Origin: S015-6 sp964479535
GTDB lineage: Bacteria > Desulfobacterota > DSWW01
Direction of reading: 5' to 3'
DNA: 64,000 nt
Assembly: GCA_964479535.1 (NCBI GenBank)
Contig: CAYZMM010000015.1
Span: forward strand, 1-64,000
Below are positions 25,980-34,563 of the stretch, one piece after another. Position 1 is the first letter of the stretch. Each line of letters begins with the position of its first letter. The notes beneath the pieces were generated by a model, which was given only the letters and a program-made list of their open reading frames with translations, was not told where the DNA came from and searched no databases. Both the position numbers and the translations under genes were made by a program.

Positions 25980-27938
25980 ATGCTCGTCAAGGTGCAGATC
26001 CCGAGAACCCCCCGATTTCGCAAGTGGGAGCAGTTCACCAAGACGGGCAGGCTCACGCGATCCCTTGACGACCCTGTCGCCTCCTCCTGGTCCCGCTGCA
26101 TGCAAGCCGGTATGGACGCCCGCGGGATGAACCTGTCCCAGGCCCTTGCCGCAGGACAGATCGACGACCTCTTCCGAAAGAATTCCCAGCTGCTGGCCGC
26201 ATCGACGTCCAGCCTCGAAATCGTCGAGAAGACACTCTACAGGGCGCCGTACGCCCTCCTGCTGAGCGATCCGAAAGGAAACATCCTTTATCAGTCCGGC
26301 TCCGGAGTGGTTTCGGACTGCTTCGAGCAGGCAAAGCTCGTCGTGGGCGGGAACTGCAGCGAGGGAGTGATCGGTACGGCGGCTCCCGGAATCGTGCTCG
26401 TCGAAGAGAAGCCGAGTGTCGTCCTGCGGGAAGAGCACTACAGCGAGATCTATCATTGGTGCTGCTGCTCCGCTTCGCCCATCTTCGACATCGAGGGACG
26501 GCTGACCGGTTGCCTGGATTTCACGCTCTTTCACGACCAGGCGAACCACATCGATTTCCTCTTCGGACTCAACGTGGCCACGGCCAAGTCGATCCAGTCC
26601 TCCCTCCACATACAGCAGCTCCTCGAACGGATGGAGGATGCAAAAGAGTTCATCGACAGCACGTCCAATCTGACCAAGGAGAGGCTCCTCATCCTCGAGA
26701 AGACGGGCAGGATCCTTCATGCGAACGAGAAGGCGGCCGAACTCCTCGGCCTTCCGGTCCACAGACTGCTCGGTGAGCACTACCACCAGATCATGGAGTC
26801 CGAAGCCGTCGCGGCCAATCTGTCCACTCGAATCCCGAAACGGGGCAGGGCTGCCGCCAGGGGGCTTGTCGCAAGGCCGGGATCCTATTCCGTGCAGGCC
26901 CGGCCCCTTCACAACCGGGAAGGGGAATTTCTCGGGAGTCTCCTCATCCTGGAGGAAGAGAGGAAGACGTGGAGCTTCCCGTCGTGGAAGGGGCACGAGG
27001 TCTGTCACGAATTCCAGGCCGTCATCGGGAATTCACCCGCAATCCGGCGTGCCGTGAGGCTGGGGCGGAAGTTCGCAGGCAGTGATGCCTCCATCCTGCT
27101 CCAGGGGGATACGGGTACGGGGAAGGAGATGTTCGCGCAGTCGATTCACAAGCACAGCTCGAGGCGTGCAGGGCCCTTCGTTCCGGTCAACTGTGCTGCG
27201 ATTCCTCGGGACCTGGTGGAAAGTGAGCTTTTCGGCTACAAAAAGGGGGCCTTTACCGGGGCTTCGCGCGAGGGGAAGAAGGGCAAGTTCGAGCTGGCAG
27301 AAGGGGGGACGCTTTTCCTGGACGAGATCAACTCCATGTCCGTCGGTCTCCAGGCAAAGTTGCTGCGGGCCGTGGAAGACGGGGAGATCGTCCCGCTGGG
27401 GGATCATGCCTACAAGCACGTCGACGTCCGGATCATTGCGGCTTCGAGCGTGGTACTGGAGGACGAACTGCGCAGCGGACGCTTCCGCAAGGACCTCTTC
27501 TACCGTCTGAGTTTCGTGCGCATCTACCTGCCTCCCCTGGTCGAGCGAATGGAGGATTTGGATCTGCTGGCCCACTCCATCTTGACGAAATGCTGCCAGA
27601 AGCATGGAAGGGAACTCCGGCGGATCCATCCGGACACCATGGAAAGCCTTTACGGTCACGACTGGCCGGGCAACATTCGAGAACTCGGGAATTGCATCGA
27701 GTTCGCTGTTCTCCTTGCCGAGGGAGACCAGTTGATGCCGGAGCATCTGCCCGACTACTTTCGTCGGGAGGGACCGCGGGAGAGTAATGGCCTGTCGAGC
27801 GGCCAGGAGAGCCTTGAGAGGGCCAGGATCCTCCGTGCCCTGGAAGATGCAAAAGGAAACATGGGCGAGGCAGCGAGGCGTTTGGGCATTTCGCGAAGCA
27901 CTCTTTTCCGCAAACGCAGGCAATTCAGGATTCCTTGA
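25980..27938 (+). CDS. Sigma-54-dependent transcriptional activator, AcoR type
   Basis: A 652-residue enhancer-binding protein. In order: an AcoR-like N-terminus with SSWSRCMQAGMD, a GAF sensor (about residues 55-190), a PAS domain (about 220-320), the AAA+ domain (about 345-575) and a Fis-type HTH at the C-terminus (GEAARRLGISRSTLFRKRR). The AAA+ part has Walker A GDTGTGKE and an intact GAFTGA loop (ELFGYKKGAFTGA), so it should contact sigma-54. GGAG lies 9 bases before the ATG at 25980. It is the obvious regulator of the operon that starts 366 bases downstream and has a -24/-12 promoter. The GAF ligand is presumably a substrate or intermediate of that pathway. The clustered cysteines CCCSAS in the GAF region might sense redox state. 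Confidence 0.92.
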   Translation: MLVKVQIPRTPRFRKWEQFTKTGRLTRSLDDPVASSWSRCMQAGMDARGMNLSQALAAGQIDDLFRKNSQLLAASTSSLEIVEKTLYRAPYALLLSDPKGNILYQSGSGVVSDCFEQAKLVVGGNCSEGVIGTAAPGIVLVEEKPSVVLREEHYSEIYHWCCCSASPIFDIEGRLTGCLDFTLFHDQANHIDFLFGLNVATAKSIQSSLHIQQLLERMEDAKEFIDSTSNLTKERLLILEKTGRILHANEKAAELLGLPVHRLLGEHYHQIMESEAVAANLSTRIPKRGRAAARGLVARPGSYSVQARPLHNREGEFLGSLLILEEERKTWSFPSWKGHEVCHEFQAVIGNSPAIRRAVRLGRKFAGSDASILLQGDTGTGKEMFAQSIHKHSSRRAGPFVPVNCAAIPRDLVESELFGYKKGAFTGASREGKKGKFELAEGGTLFLDEINSMSVGLQAKLLRAVEDGEIVPLGDHAYKHVDVRIIAASSVVLEDELRSGRFRKDLFYRLSFVRIYLPPLVERMEDLDLLAHSILTKCCQKHGRELRRIHPDTMESLYGHDWPGNIRELGNCIEFAVLLAEGDQLMPEHLPDYFRREGPRESNGLSSGQESLERARILRALEDAKGNMGEAARRLGISRSTLFRKRRQFRIP

Positions 27939-28132
27939 AAGAAGACAGGAGTCAGGCGTCCGCCTTGTGTCATGACCCGTCCAATGTGAATCACCCGTGT
28001 TGCATCCCTGAACCAGACAAACTTCCCCTCGTAGCATCGATCCCCTGGCATAAAGTGGCAGAACGATGATTTCTTCTTCTTTTTCGACCCTTTCGCGGCT
28101 ACGGAGCCGTTGCGCCGGCCCGTTCGCGTTCC

Positions 28133-28148
28133 TGGTACGCTTCTTGCT
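28133..28148 (+). promoter_or_regulatory. Sigma-54 (-24/-12) promoter of the AOR operon
   Basis: The sequence TGGTACGCTTCTTGCT fits the sigma-54 consensus TGGCACG-N4-TTGCW at every fixed position except one. The GG (28134-28135) and GC (28146-28147) are separated by exactly 10 bases as required. Transcription would start near 28159. A sigma-54 activator gene lies immediately upstream, and the first operon gene begins at 28305. Confidence 0.75.
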
Positions 28149-28189
28149 CGTGCCGATGCAGTTCAAGCCGTAAACGTGAAGAGCGGGCT

Positions 28190-28263
28190 AGTGTCCTGTC
28201 CCCAATTACGCCCCAGCGTTGAAGTGGCCTATCTGTGCACCTTCATTTCTGGGAGAGGACACT
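28190..28263. repeat. Inverted-repeat-bounded 74-base leader element
   Basis: AGTGTCCTGTCCC (28190-28202) and GGGAGAGGACACT (28251-28263) are imperfect inverted copies (12 of 13 positions). They border a 48-base interior and lie between the sigma-54 promoter and the ribosome site of the AOR gene. It could be a small MITE-like element or an mRNA leader hairpin. Confidence 0.5.
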
Positions 28264-28304
28264 TAGGGAGCAGCAGGATCGTATCAGGAAAGGAGCATCA
28301 GACA

Positions 28305-30038
28305 ATGGAAAGGAAAATCTTACGCGTAAACATGACCAGCGGCCAGGTGCAGATCGAGGCCCTGCCTGCCCCGTACGGGGATCTGGGGGGAAGAGGGCTT
28401 ACATCGAACCTCATCTTGGACGAAGTCCCTCCGGATTGTCATCCTCTCTCCGCGGAAAACAAGCTCGTGTTCGCACCGGGTCTCCTTTCGGGCACCCCGG
28501 CTCCCTGTTCCGGCAGGCTCTCGGTCGGTGGAAAGAGCCCGCTCACGGGCGGTATCAAGGAGGCGAACGTGGGGGGGACCGCCGCGCAGAAGATCGCGCG
28601 TCTGGGTTACGCGGCGATCGTGATCGAGGGAGCCGCCGAACCGTGGAAGCTCTACGGCCTGAAGATCCAAAAGGACGGTGCCTCGCTCTTCCCGGCGGAT
28701 GCCTGGAAGGGGCTCGACAACTACCCGCTTGCCGACAGGATTCACGAAACCCACGGCGACAAGGTCACGGCCATATCGATCGGGACGGCCGGGGAGCGCA
28801 GGTTCTCCATGGCAAGTGTTGCGGTGACCGACATGGAAGGCCGGCCGGCCCGGCACGCGGGCAGAGGAGGCCTTGGAGCGGTCATGGGCGCGAAAGGCCT
28901 GAAAGCGATCGTCCTGGACGATGCCGGAACGGAGAGGATCAAAGTGAAAGACGCGGAGGCCTTCCGGGCAGGGGCGAAAAAACTGGTGGACGCGCTCCGG
29001 GAGCATCCGGTAACGAACGAGAGCCTGAAAGGGTTCGGGACCGCCATCGTGGTGAACATCATAAACGAAGCCGGAGGCCTGCCGACACGCAACTTCAGCA
29101 ACGGCCGGTTCGAGGGCGCCCACAAGATCAGCGGGGAGCTGATGACGGAGATCATCAACGAACGTAAGGGCGTTCCTTCCCATCCCTGCCACCCGGGCTG
29201 CGTGATCAGCTGCTCGAACACCTACCTCGACAAACAGGGCAACTACCTGACCTCAGCGCTGGAATACGAGACGATCGTCATGAACGGCTCCAACCTGGGG
29301 ATCGACGACTTGGACGTCATCGCACAGATCGACCGGCTCTGCGACGACATCGGAATCGATACGATCGAAGCGGGCGTGACCCTCGGGGTGGCCATGGAGG
29401 CGGGCCTGAAGTCCTTCGGGGACGGCGAGGGTGCGATCGAGCTTCTCCGGGAAATCGGCAAAGGAACCCATCTGGGGCAGATCCTCGGTAACGGCGCTGC
29501 CGTTGCGGGCCAGGTCCTCGGGGTCGTCCGGGTTCCCGTGGTCAAGCGGCAGGGCCTGCCCGCCTACGATCCGCGGGCGGTGAAGGGAATCGGGGTAACC
29601 TACTGCACGTCCACGATGGGCGCGGATCACACGGCCGGCTACGCGGTGGCAACGAACGTGATGAACGTGGGCGGCGAGATCAATCCGCTGGGCAAGGAGA
29701 ACCAGGTGGATCTATCCCGGAATCTCCAGGTCGCCACCGCCGTCCTGGACACGGCGGGGCTCTGCATCTTCATCGCATTTGCGGTGCTCGACATACCGAA
29801 GGGTCTCGAGGGCGTGATGGACATGCTGGGCGTCGCCCTCGATCGGCCCATCACGGAGGACGAATTCGGCGCCATAGGGGTGAAGGTTCTGCAGCAGGAG
29901 AGGGCGTTCAACGACCGGGCGGGCTTCTCCAAGCAGGACGACCGGCTTCCGGCGTTCTTCACCCGTGAAAAACTGCAGCCTCATGACGCCGTGTTCGATA
30001 TAGACGAACAGGAAATCGACGGCTTCTTCAGTTTCTAG
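28305..30038 (+). CDS. Aldehyde:ferredoxin oxidoreductase family protein (tungsten/molybdenum)
   Basis: A 577-residue AOR-family enzyme, a size normal for AOR. Members oxidise aldehydes to acids with ferredoxin as acceptor, using a bis-pyranopterin tungsten or molybdenum centre and one [4Fe-4S] cluster. Visible marks are the N-terminal LGGRGLTSNLI, GRGGLGAVMGAKGLKAI, and the cluster motif CHPGCVISC, a C-x3-C-x3-C variant of the usual C-x2-C-x3-C, with the fourth Cys probably in DTAGLCIF. AAAGGAG precedes the ATG by 9 bases. It is the first gene after the sigma-54 promoter and is followed by a CoA ligase and a ferredoxin. An alternative is a BamB-like acyl-CoA reductase subunit, as BamB belongs to the same family. 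Confidence 0.88.
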   Translation: MERKILRVNMTSGQVQIEALPAPYGDLGGRGLTSNLILDEVPPDCHPLSAENKLVFAPGLLSGTPAPCSGRLSVGGKSPLTGGIKEANVGGTAAQKIARLGYAAIVIEGAAEPWKLYGLKIQKDGASLFPADAWKGLDNYPLADRIHETHGDKVTAISIGTAGERRFSMASVAVTDMEGRPARHAGRGGLGAVMGAKGLKAIVLDDAGTERIKVKDAEAFRAGAKKLVDALREHPVTNESLKGFGTAIVVNIINEAGGLPTRNFSNGRFEGAHKISGELMTEIINERKGVPSHPCHPGCVISCSNTYLDKQGNYLTSALEYETIVMNGSNLGIDDLDVIAQIDRLCDDIGIDTIEAGVTLGVAMEAGLKSFGDGEGAIELLREIGKGTHLGQILGNGAAVAGQVLGVVRVPVVKRQGLPAYDPRAVKGIGVTYCTSTMGADHTAGYAVATNVMNVGGEINPLGKENQVDLSRNLQVATAVLDTAGLCIFIAFAVLDIPKGLEGVMDMLGVALDRPITEDEFGAIGVKVLQQERAFNDRAGFSKQDDRLPAFFTREKLQPHDAVFDIDEQEIDGFFSF

Positions 30039-30077
30039 TGACGCGGATTGTTCTTACATGCTGCAGAGGTGGGAAGA

Positions 30078-31598
30078 ATGAAAACGCTGGGTGAGCTCCC
30101 CGGGGTGTGTGCGCAACAATACGGGAAGAAGACCGCACTGGTCTTCAAAGACCGGGAGTTCTCCTTCCTGGAGATCGACCGGCTGTCGAACAAGCTGGGG
30201 AACGGCCTGCGAAGCCTCGGTGTCGGAAGGGGAGACCGGGTCTCCATCTATTCCCAGAATCGCTGGGAGTGGCTGATCGGATACTACGGCGCCCTGAAGA
30301 TCGGGGCGGTGGTCAACCCCGTCAACGTGATGCTCACCCCGGAAGAGGTCCTCTATGTGGTCAACGATTGTGGTGCTTCCGTACTGCTGACCGCTCCGGA
30401 CAAGGCCGGGGACGTGATCGGGATCATGGATAGTGCCCGAACGCTCGACCATCTCGTCGTCTACGGGGACGAAGCGCCCTCGCCGGCGATTTCCTTCAAC
30501 CGTCTTCTGAAAGAGGGGGATCACGATTTGAAGCTCGAGGAAGTCGATCCCCTGGATCTCTCCACCATCGGTTACACGTCGGGGACCACCGGACACCCGA
30601 AGGGGGCCATGCTGACCCACCGGGGCGTCATGCTCAACTCCAGGCTCACGGCGAACTACCACATGAAGACCCACGAGGACGTGGTGGTCACGAGCCTTCC
30701 CACGGCGCATGTCTACGGGAACGTGGTCATGAACGGAACCTTTCTCACCGGGGGAACCCTCGTCCTGATCGAGCGTTTCAACGAGGAGGAGGTTCTCGAG
30801 GCGATCGAGACGAGAAGGGCAACCATGTACGAGGGCGTCCCGGCCATGTACATCATTTTGCTGAACCATCCCGGCGTAGACCGTTGCGATTTCAGCACCA
30901 TGAGGAAGTGTACGGTGGGGGGGCAGACGATTGGGGTGAACGTCATGGAAGAGGTGGAGGCGCGGTTCGGGTGCCCGCTGCTGGAGCTCTGGGGCATGAC
31001 AGAGATCTCGGGGCTGGGGACCACGCATCCGCTCTACGGCGAGAACCGCCATGGTTCGATCGGGGTTCCCTTGCCCTACTGCTCCGTGCGCATCGTGGAT
31101 GCGGAGGATCCCGGGAAGGTTCTGGGTCCGAACGAGCCGGGAGAGATGATGATCAGGGGCCCGATCCTGATGACCGGCTATTACGGAAACGAGAAGGCGA
31201 CCCGGGAAACGATCGAGCCGGACGGGTGGCTGCACACAGGGGACATCGCACGACTGGATGAAGACGGCTACATGTACGTGGTCGATCGATTGAAGGACAT
31301 GATCCTCACCGGGGGCTACAACATCTACCCGGCCGAAATCGAACGGGTCCTGCAGCAGCACCCGGAGGTTGCCATGGTCGCCGTAGGTGGGGTGCGGGAC
31401 TCGGTGAAAGGGGAACTGGCGAAGGCGTACATCGTCCCGAAGGAGGGCGCAGCACCCTCCGAGGACGAGGTCATCGCATACTGCAAAGAGCACCTGGCGC
31501 CCTACAAGGTACCGCGAATGGTGCGCTTCGTCGCAGGGCTTCCCCAGACGAGCACGGGGAAGATCATGCGCCGTGAACTGGGCAAACTGGATGTCTGA
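30078..31598 (+). CDS. Acyl-/aryl-CoA ligase (AMP-forming)
   Basis: A 506-residue class I adenylate-forming enzyme that activates a carboxylic acid with ATP and CoA. Motifs are GYTSGTTGHPKGAMLTH (P-loop), WGMTEISGLG (A5), GWLHTGDIARLDEDGY, GGYNIYPAEIE and the C-terminal TGKIMRREL with the catalytic Lys. The length and hinge fit fatty-acid or arylacid ligases; sequence alone does not tell chain length. The start is the ATG at 30078 with a GGTGGGAAGA site; an upstream ATG at 30048 lacks one. It follows the AOR gene by 39 bases, which suggests that the acid made by AOR is converted to its CoA ester. Confidence 0.9.
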   Translation: MKTLGELPGVCAQQYGKKTALVFKDREFSFLEIDRLSNKLGNGLRSLGVGRGDRVSIYSQNRWEWLIGYYGALKIGAVVNPVNVMLTPEEVLYVVNDCGASVLLTAPDKAGDVIGIMDSARTLDHLVVYGDEAPSPAISFNRLLKEGDHDLKLEEVDPLDLSTIGYTSGTTGHPKGAMLTHRGVMLNSRLTANYHMKTHEDVVVTSLPTAHVYGNVVMNGTFLTGGTLVLIERFNEEEVLEAIETRRATMYEGVPAMYIILLNHPGVDRCDFSTMRKCTVGGQTIGVNVMEEVEARFGCPLLELWGMTEISGLGTTHPLYGENRHGSIGVPLPYCSVRIVDAEDPGKVLGPNEPGEMMIRGPILMTGYYGNEKATRETIEPDGWLHTGDIARLDEDGYMYVVDRLKDMILTGGYNIYPAEIERVLQQHPEVAMVAVGGVRDSVKGELAKAYIVPKEGAAPSEDEVIAYCKEHLAPYKVPRMVRFVAGLPQTSTGKIMRRELGKLDV

Positions 31599-31634
31599 GT
31601 CCCGGGAGCGGGGCTTGGGGAAAAGGAGGACGAT

Positions 31635-32618
31635 ATGCCGCTCATGAAAGATTCCACAAAGGCCATGTGGAAGACCCAGGGGGAGGGTGCGAAAGGGATC
31701 CTGCGCGTCTTCAACATGATCCACGGCTACCTCTACTACACGATCTACGACCACTACGTGATGGCCGCCAGCACGATCCTGCGATGGCTCGGGAGGCACC
31801 CGAACTGGGCGCTCTCCCGGAAATTCTACACCTACGTTCTGGACCGGTACCACTGCAAGGTCATGATCCCCGAGCACGCGAAGAAGCTGCCCGTGGCGGA
31901 AGACATCACGGTCCCCATGGACATCGCGAAGAAGGTCGCCCCCTTCGAAAGGGCCCAGAAGATCATCATCAAGAACTACGACAAGCTCGCCTTCGTGGAC
32001 TGCCCCTGCCGCCTCGAGAAGGCCGCCATGGGCAAGGACCCGTGCGAGCCGATCAACACCTGCCTCTTCTTCGGGGATATGGGCGTGGACTTCGTGACGA
32101 CCCACATGCCCCGCATGAACGCCCGGCGCGTCACGCCGGACGAGGCCACCCAGCGGCTGCAGGAAAACTACGAAAAAGGGTACGCCCTTTCCATCTGGTA
32201 CAAGGATGCGACCGGCTACCGGGCCGGAGTGCTCTGCTCCTGCTGCAGCTGCTGCTGTTTCGGGACCGAGGTGGAGCGCATGGCACGGCGGATCCCCGGC
32301 ATGCGGGACCTGAAGATCACGGCCCCTTCCGGGTATTCGGTGGTGACGGACATGGAGAAGTGCAATCTGGACGGCGCCTGCACGGCCTGTCCTTATGAGG
32401 CGAGGGAGATCGTGACGGGGGCGGACGGCAAGAAGGAGTTGAAATACCACTACGACTTGTGCATGGGGTGCGGCGCCTGTATCAGCAAGTGCCCGGAAGG
32501 CGCCATCAGCCTGAAGCGGGACGAGAACAAGGGGGTGCCTTTTGACATCGACGCCATCCGGGAGGAGATGGAGGGGCAGAGGACGGCCCCCGTCCCTGCG
32601 ACGCCGTCTGCGAGTTGA
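31635..32618 (+). CDS. Cysteine-rich 4Fe-4S ferredoxin-type protein
   Basis: A 327-residue electron carrier. The C-terminal domain has two cluster motifs, CNLDGACTACPYEARE and CMGCGACISKCPEGAIS. The middle has DCPCRLEKAAMG, a further Cys pair and an unusual run VLCSCCSCCCFG, so additional clusters or a metal site are likely. The N-terminal 100 residues are helix-rich with one weak hydrophobic stretch. AAAAGGAGGACGAT gives a strong start at 31635. Its place after AOR and the CoA ligase makes it the likely carrier of low-potential electrons from AOR, possibly to the ATP-driven reductase encoded downstream. Resemblance to BamC-type subunits is possible but not demonstrable by eye. Confidence 0.8.
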   Translation: MPLMKDSTKAMWKTQGEGAKGILRVFNMIHGYLYYTIYDHYVMAASTILRWLGRHPNWALSRKFYTYVLDRYHCKVMIPEHAKKLPVAEDITVPMDIAKKVAPFERAQKIIIKNYDKLAFVDCPCRLEKAAMGKDPCEPINTCLFFGDMGVDFVTTHMPRMNARRVTPDEATQRLQENYEKGYALSIWYKDATGYRAGVLCSCCSCCCFGTEVERMARRIPGMRDLKITAPSGYSVVTDMEKCNLDGACTACPYEAREIVTGADGKKELKYHYDLCMGCGACISKCPEGAISLKRDENKGVPFDIDAIREEMEGQRTAPVPATPSAS

Positions 32619-32669
32619 TCCATTCTGGAAAATACCGCCTCGAAGGCAAAATCGATAAGGAGTCTCCCC

Positions 32670-32846
32670 ATGGCCGAAAAGAAGATGTACTACTACAACA
32701 AGAAGAACATCAAGCTGAAACGATTTCTACTCACCGAGATTTGGGCCGTCCCGCTTCTCTTTGTCGCCGTGAACCTGGGAAGGTTGATTTCCTTCTTGTT
32801 TGATGGCCGTCTCCTCAAGCCCGGCCTTCCGGAGCAAGAAGCGTAA
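32670..32846 (+). CDS. 58-residue single-pass membrane protein
   Basis: A short gene of 58 residues with an excellent ribosome site (AAGGAGTCTCCCC before ATG). The N-terminus is rich in Lys and Tyr (MAEKKMYYYNKKNIKLK). A hydrophobic segment at about residues 20-44 could span the membrane once, and a short polar tail follows. It lies 51 bases after the ferredoxin gene and ends 34 bases before hypA, so it is very probably part of the operon. No family was recognised. It might anchor the ferredoxin or an oxidoreductase to the membrane. Confidence 0.65.
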   Translation: MAEKKMYYYNKKNIKLKRFLLTEIWAVPLLFVAVNLGRLISFLFDGRLLKPGLPEQEA

Positions 32847-32880
32847 ATCGTTGTCGCCGGAGGCCGGAAGGGATTCTCTC

Positions 32881-33222
32881 TTGCACGAACTCGGCGTTGC
32901 ACAGAGCATCATCGACATAGCACTCCGCGTGGTGAATGAGCATGGAGGAGGAAAAATCGCAAGGATCACCATCCAGGCGGGCGAACTGCGTTCGATCATC
33001 AAGGAACAGCTCCAGTTCTGTTTTTCCTTCGCAGCCAAGGATACCCCTGCGGAAGGTGCTGAACTGGAAGTGGAGGTGATTCCCCTGATCGCCTCCTGCC
33101 GGAGGTGCAGAAAGGAATTCCGGGTGCGCAACCTGAATTTCCACTGTCCGGAGTGCAAGGGCGCCTCAACCGAGATCCTCCAGGGCAAGGAGTTGCGTGT
33201 CCTGGACCTGGAGTTGGCGTGA
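32881..33222 (+). CDS. hypA: HypA-like nickel metallochaperone
   Basis: A 113-residue protein with the HypA layout: N-terminal MHELGVAQSI, where His2 of the MHE motif binds nickel, a helical/beta domain, then a zinc ribbon with CRRC and CPEC. The start is the TTG at 32881, with GGAAGGGA about 7 bases upstream. This start restores the exact N-terminus and length of HypA, whereas the longer frame from 32800 adds an unrelated 27 residues. HypA normally hands Ni to hydrogenase or urease with the GTPase HypB, but no hydrogenase, urease or HypB gene is present in this window. It sits between the ferredoxin group and the Bcr-like genes. Confidence 0.88.
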   Translation: MHELGVAQSIIDIALRVVNEHGGGKIARITIQAGELRSIIKEQLQFCFSFAAKDTPAEGAELEVEVIPLIASCRRCRKEFRVRNLNFHCPECKGASTEILQGKELRVLDLELA

Positions 33223-33328
33223 AGGTGGGACATGTGGAGGAAGGAAATAGAAAGCGTTTTAGAGACAGGATGTTTCAAATCTGTGCATTATGTCCTCTTG
33301 GACTCACATTGAAGAGAAGGAGGGAACT

Positions 33329-34489
33329 ATGGGATCTGCTCAGGCTGTAGGGGAAAGGGCGTCGAGTGCCTTCGAAGAGCTCACATCGTTGCCTCTTCGA
33401 GGCGAGAACCCGTATATCCGGGACTGGAAGGCCACGGGACGGGTTTTCGGATTCATATGCAGTTATGTCCCCGAGGAACTCCTGTACTCGGAGGATAAAC
33501 GGATGCTTCCGGTGAGAGTGGGGGCGGCCGGATGCACAAGTACCGACGAAGGCGACATATACTTTCACAGGTTCAATTGCTCGTACGCAAGGTGCGTTCT
33601 TCAGTTGGGGTTGACAGGGGAATACGACTTCCTGGACGGCTTCGTCTTCATGAATGGATGTGAACAGCTCCGACGTGTTTACGAGGTCTGGCGAGACAAG
33701 GTGAAACCCTCCTTTGTGGGGATGATATCGGTCCCTCACACAACGGAGGGGGAGGGCCGGTTCCAGTGGTACCTGGAAGACCTGGTGAAGCTGCGCGAGG
33801 AACTCGGGTCGCAATATGGTCTCACCAATTCCGACCAGGATCTTCGCAATGCGATCGGGCACTACAACAGATTCCGTCAGCTCATGGGAGAGTTGTACGC
33901 GCTTCGCACGAGAGAGAACCCTCCCCTGAGCGGTGCAGAGGCGATGCAGATCACGAACGCCGCCTACAGCATGCCGAAGAAGGCCTTCAACGAAAGACTG
34001 GAGGTGGCCTTGAAGGAGCTTGAGGGGAGAGAGGGGAACTCGGATTACCGAGCGAGGATCATGGTTTGTGGAAGCTACATGGACGATACGTTCCTCATCG
34101 AGTTGATCGAGGATACGGGGGCCCTCGTGGTCACGGACAACCTCTGTTTCGGGAGAAGGCACATCGAGGGGCTCGTCGAGGACAATGGAGACCCCCTCGT
34201 GGCCATCGCCAAACGATACTTTCACCACAACCCGTGCCCGAGGATGCTTGGAACCTACAAGCAGCGGCTGGATTTGACAAAGAGGATTGCTCGGGAAGCG
34301 GGTGTTGACGGGATCATCTTTCAGAGCATACCGTTCTGCGATACCCACGGCGCTGAATCCCCGATGCAGGCATCCGACTTGGGAGAGATCGGCATGCCCA
34401 CGCTGATACTGGACAGGGAGTACATCCCCTCCGATCAGGGCCGACTAAAGACCAGAATTCAGGCGTTCCTCGAAAAGATGGGGAAGTGA
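33329..34489 (+). CDS. HgdB/BcrC-type subunit of an ATP-dependent acyl-CoA reductase or dehydratase
   Basis: A 386-residue member of the 2-hydroxyacyl-CoA dehydratase D/benzoyl-CoA reductase family. Characteristic segments are RFNCSYARCVLQLGL, FVFMNGCEQLRRVYEVW with a cluster Cys, FCDTHGAESP near the third cluster ligand and the C-terminal LDREYIPSDQGRLKTRIQAFLE. The length matches BcrC/BzdN rather than the larger partner subunit. AAGGAGGG precedes the ATG at 33329; an upstream ATG at 33290 lacks such a site. The next gene encodes a larger homologue, and two activase ATPases follow. The order and sizes resemble bzdNOPQ of anaerobic benzoate degraders. A dehydratase cannot be excluded. Confidence 0.87.
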   Translation: MGSAQAVGERASSAFEELTSLPLRGENPYIRDWKATGRVFGFICSYVPEELLYSEDKRMLPVRVGAAGCTSTDEGDIYFHRFNCSYARCVLQLGLTGEYDFLDGFVFMNGCEQLRRVYEVWRDKVKPSFVGMISVPHTTEGEGRFQWYLEDLVKLREELGSQYGLTNSDQDLRNAIGHYNRFRQLMGELYALRTRENPPLSGAEAMQITNAAYSMPKKAFNERLEVALKELEGREGNSDYRARIMVCGSYMDDTFLIELIEDTGALVVTDNLCFGRRHIEGLVEDNGDPLVAIAKRYFHHNPCPRMLGTYKQRLDLTKRIAREAGVDGIIFQSIPFCDTHGAESPMQASDLGEIGMPTLILDREYIPSDQGRLKTRIQAFLEKMGK

Positions 34490-34563
34490 AGCGAGGTCGA
34501 AGGGAACCTTTGACGGAAACCTTTCCATGCTGCATGCAAGCTTACGAAAGGGGGATTGGATAG

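Larger units (their letters stand above)
27939..28304. other. 366-base control region upstream of the AOR operon
   Basis: No gene was found. It holds a GTCATGAC palindrome near 27969, a sigma-54 promoter at 28133-28148, and downstream of it a 74-base element with inverted ends (28190-28263) that would lie in the untranslated leader. The activator binding sites should be upstream of 28133; no clear repeated site could be assigned. Confidence 0.6.

Noticed and set aside
28229..28244. A second sigma-54-like site, TGGCCTATCTGTGCA, in the AOR leader
   Set aside because: The GG and GC are separated by 9 bases rather than the required 10, and a better site lies upstream.
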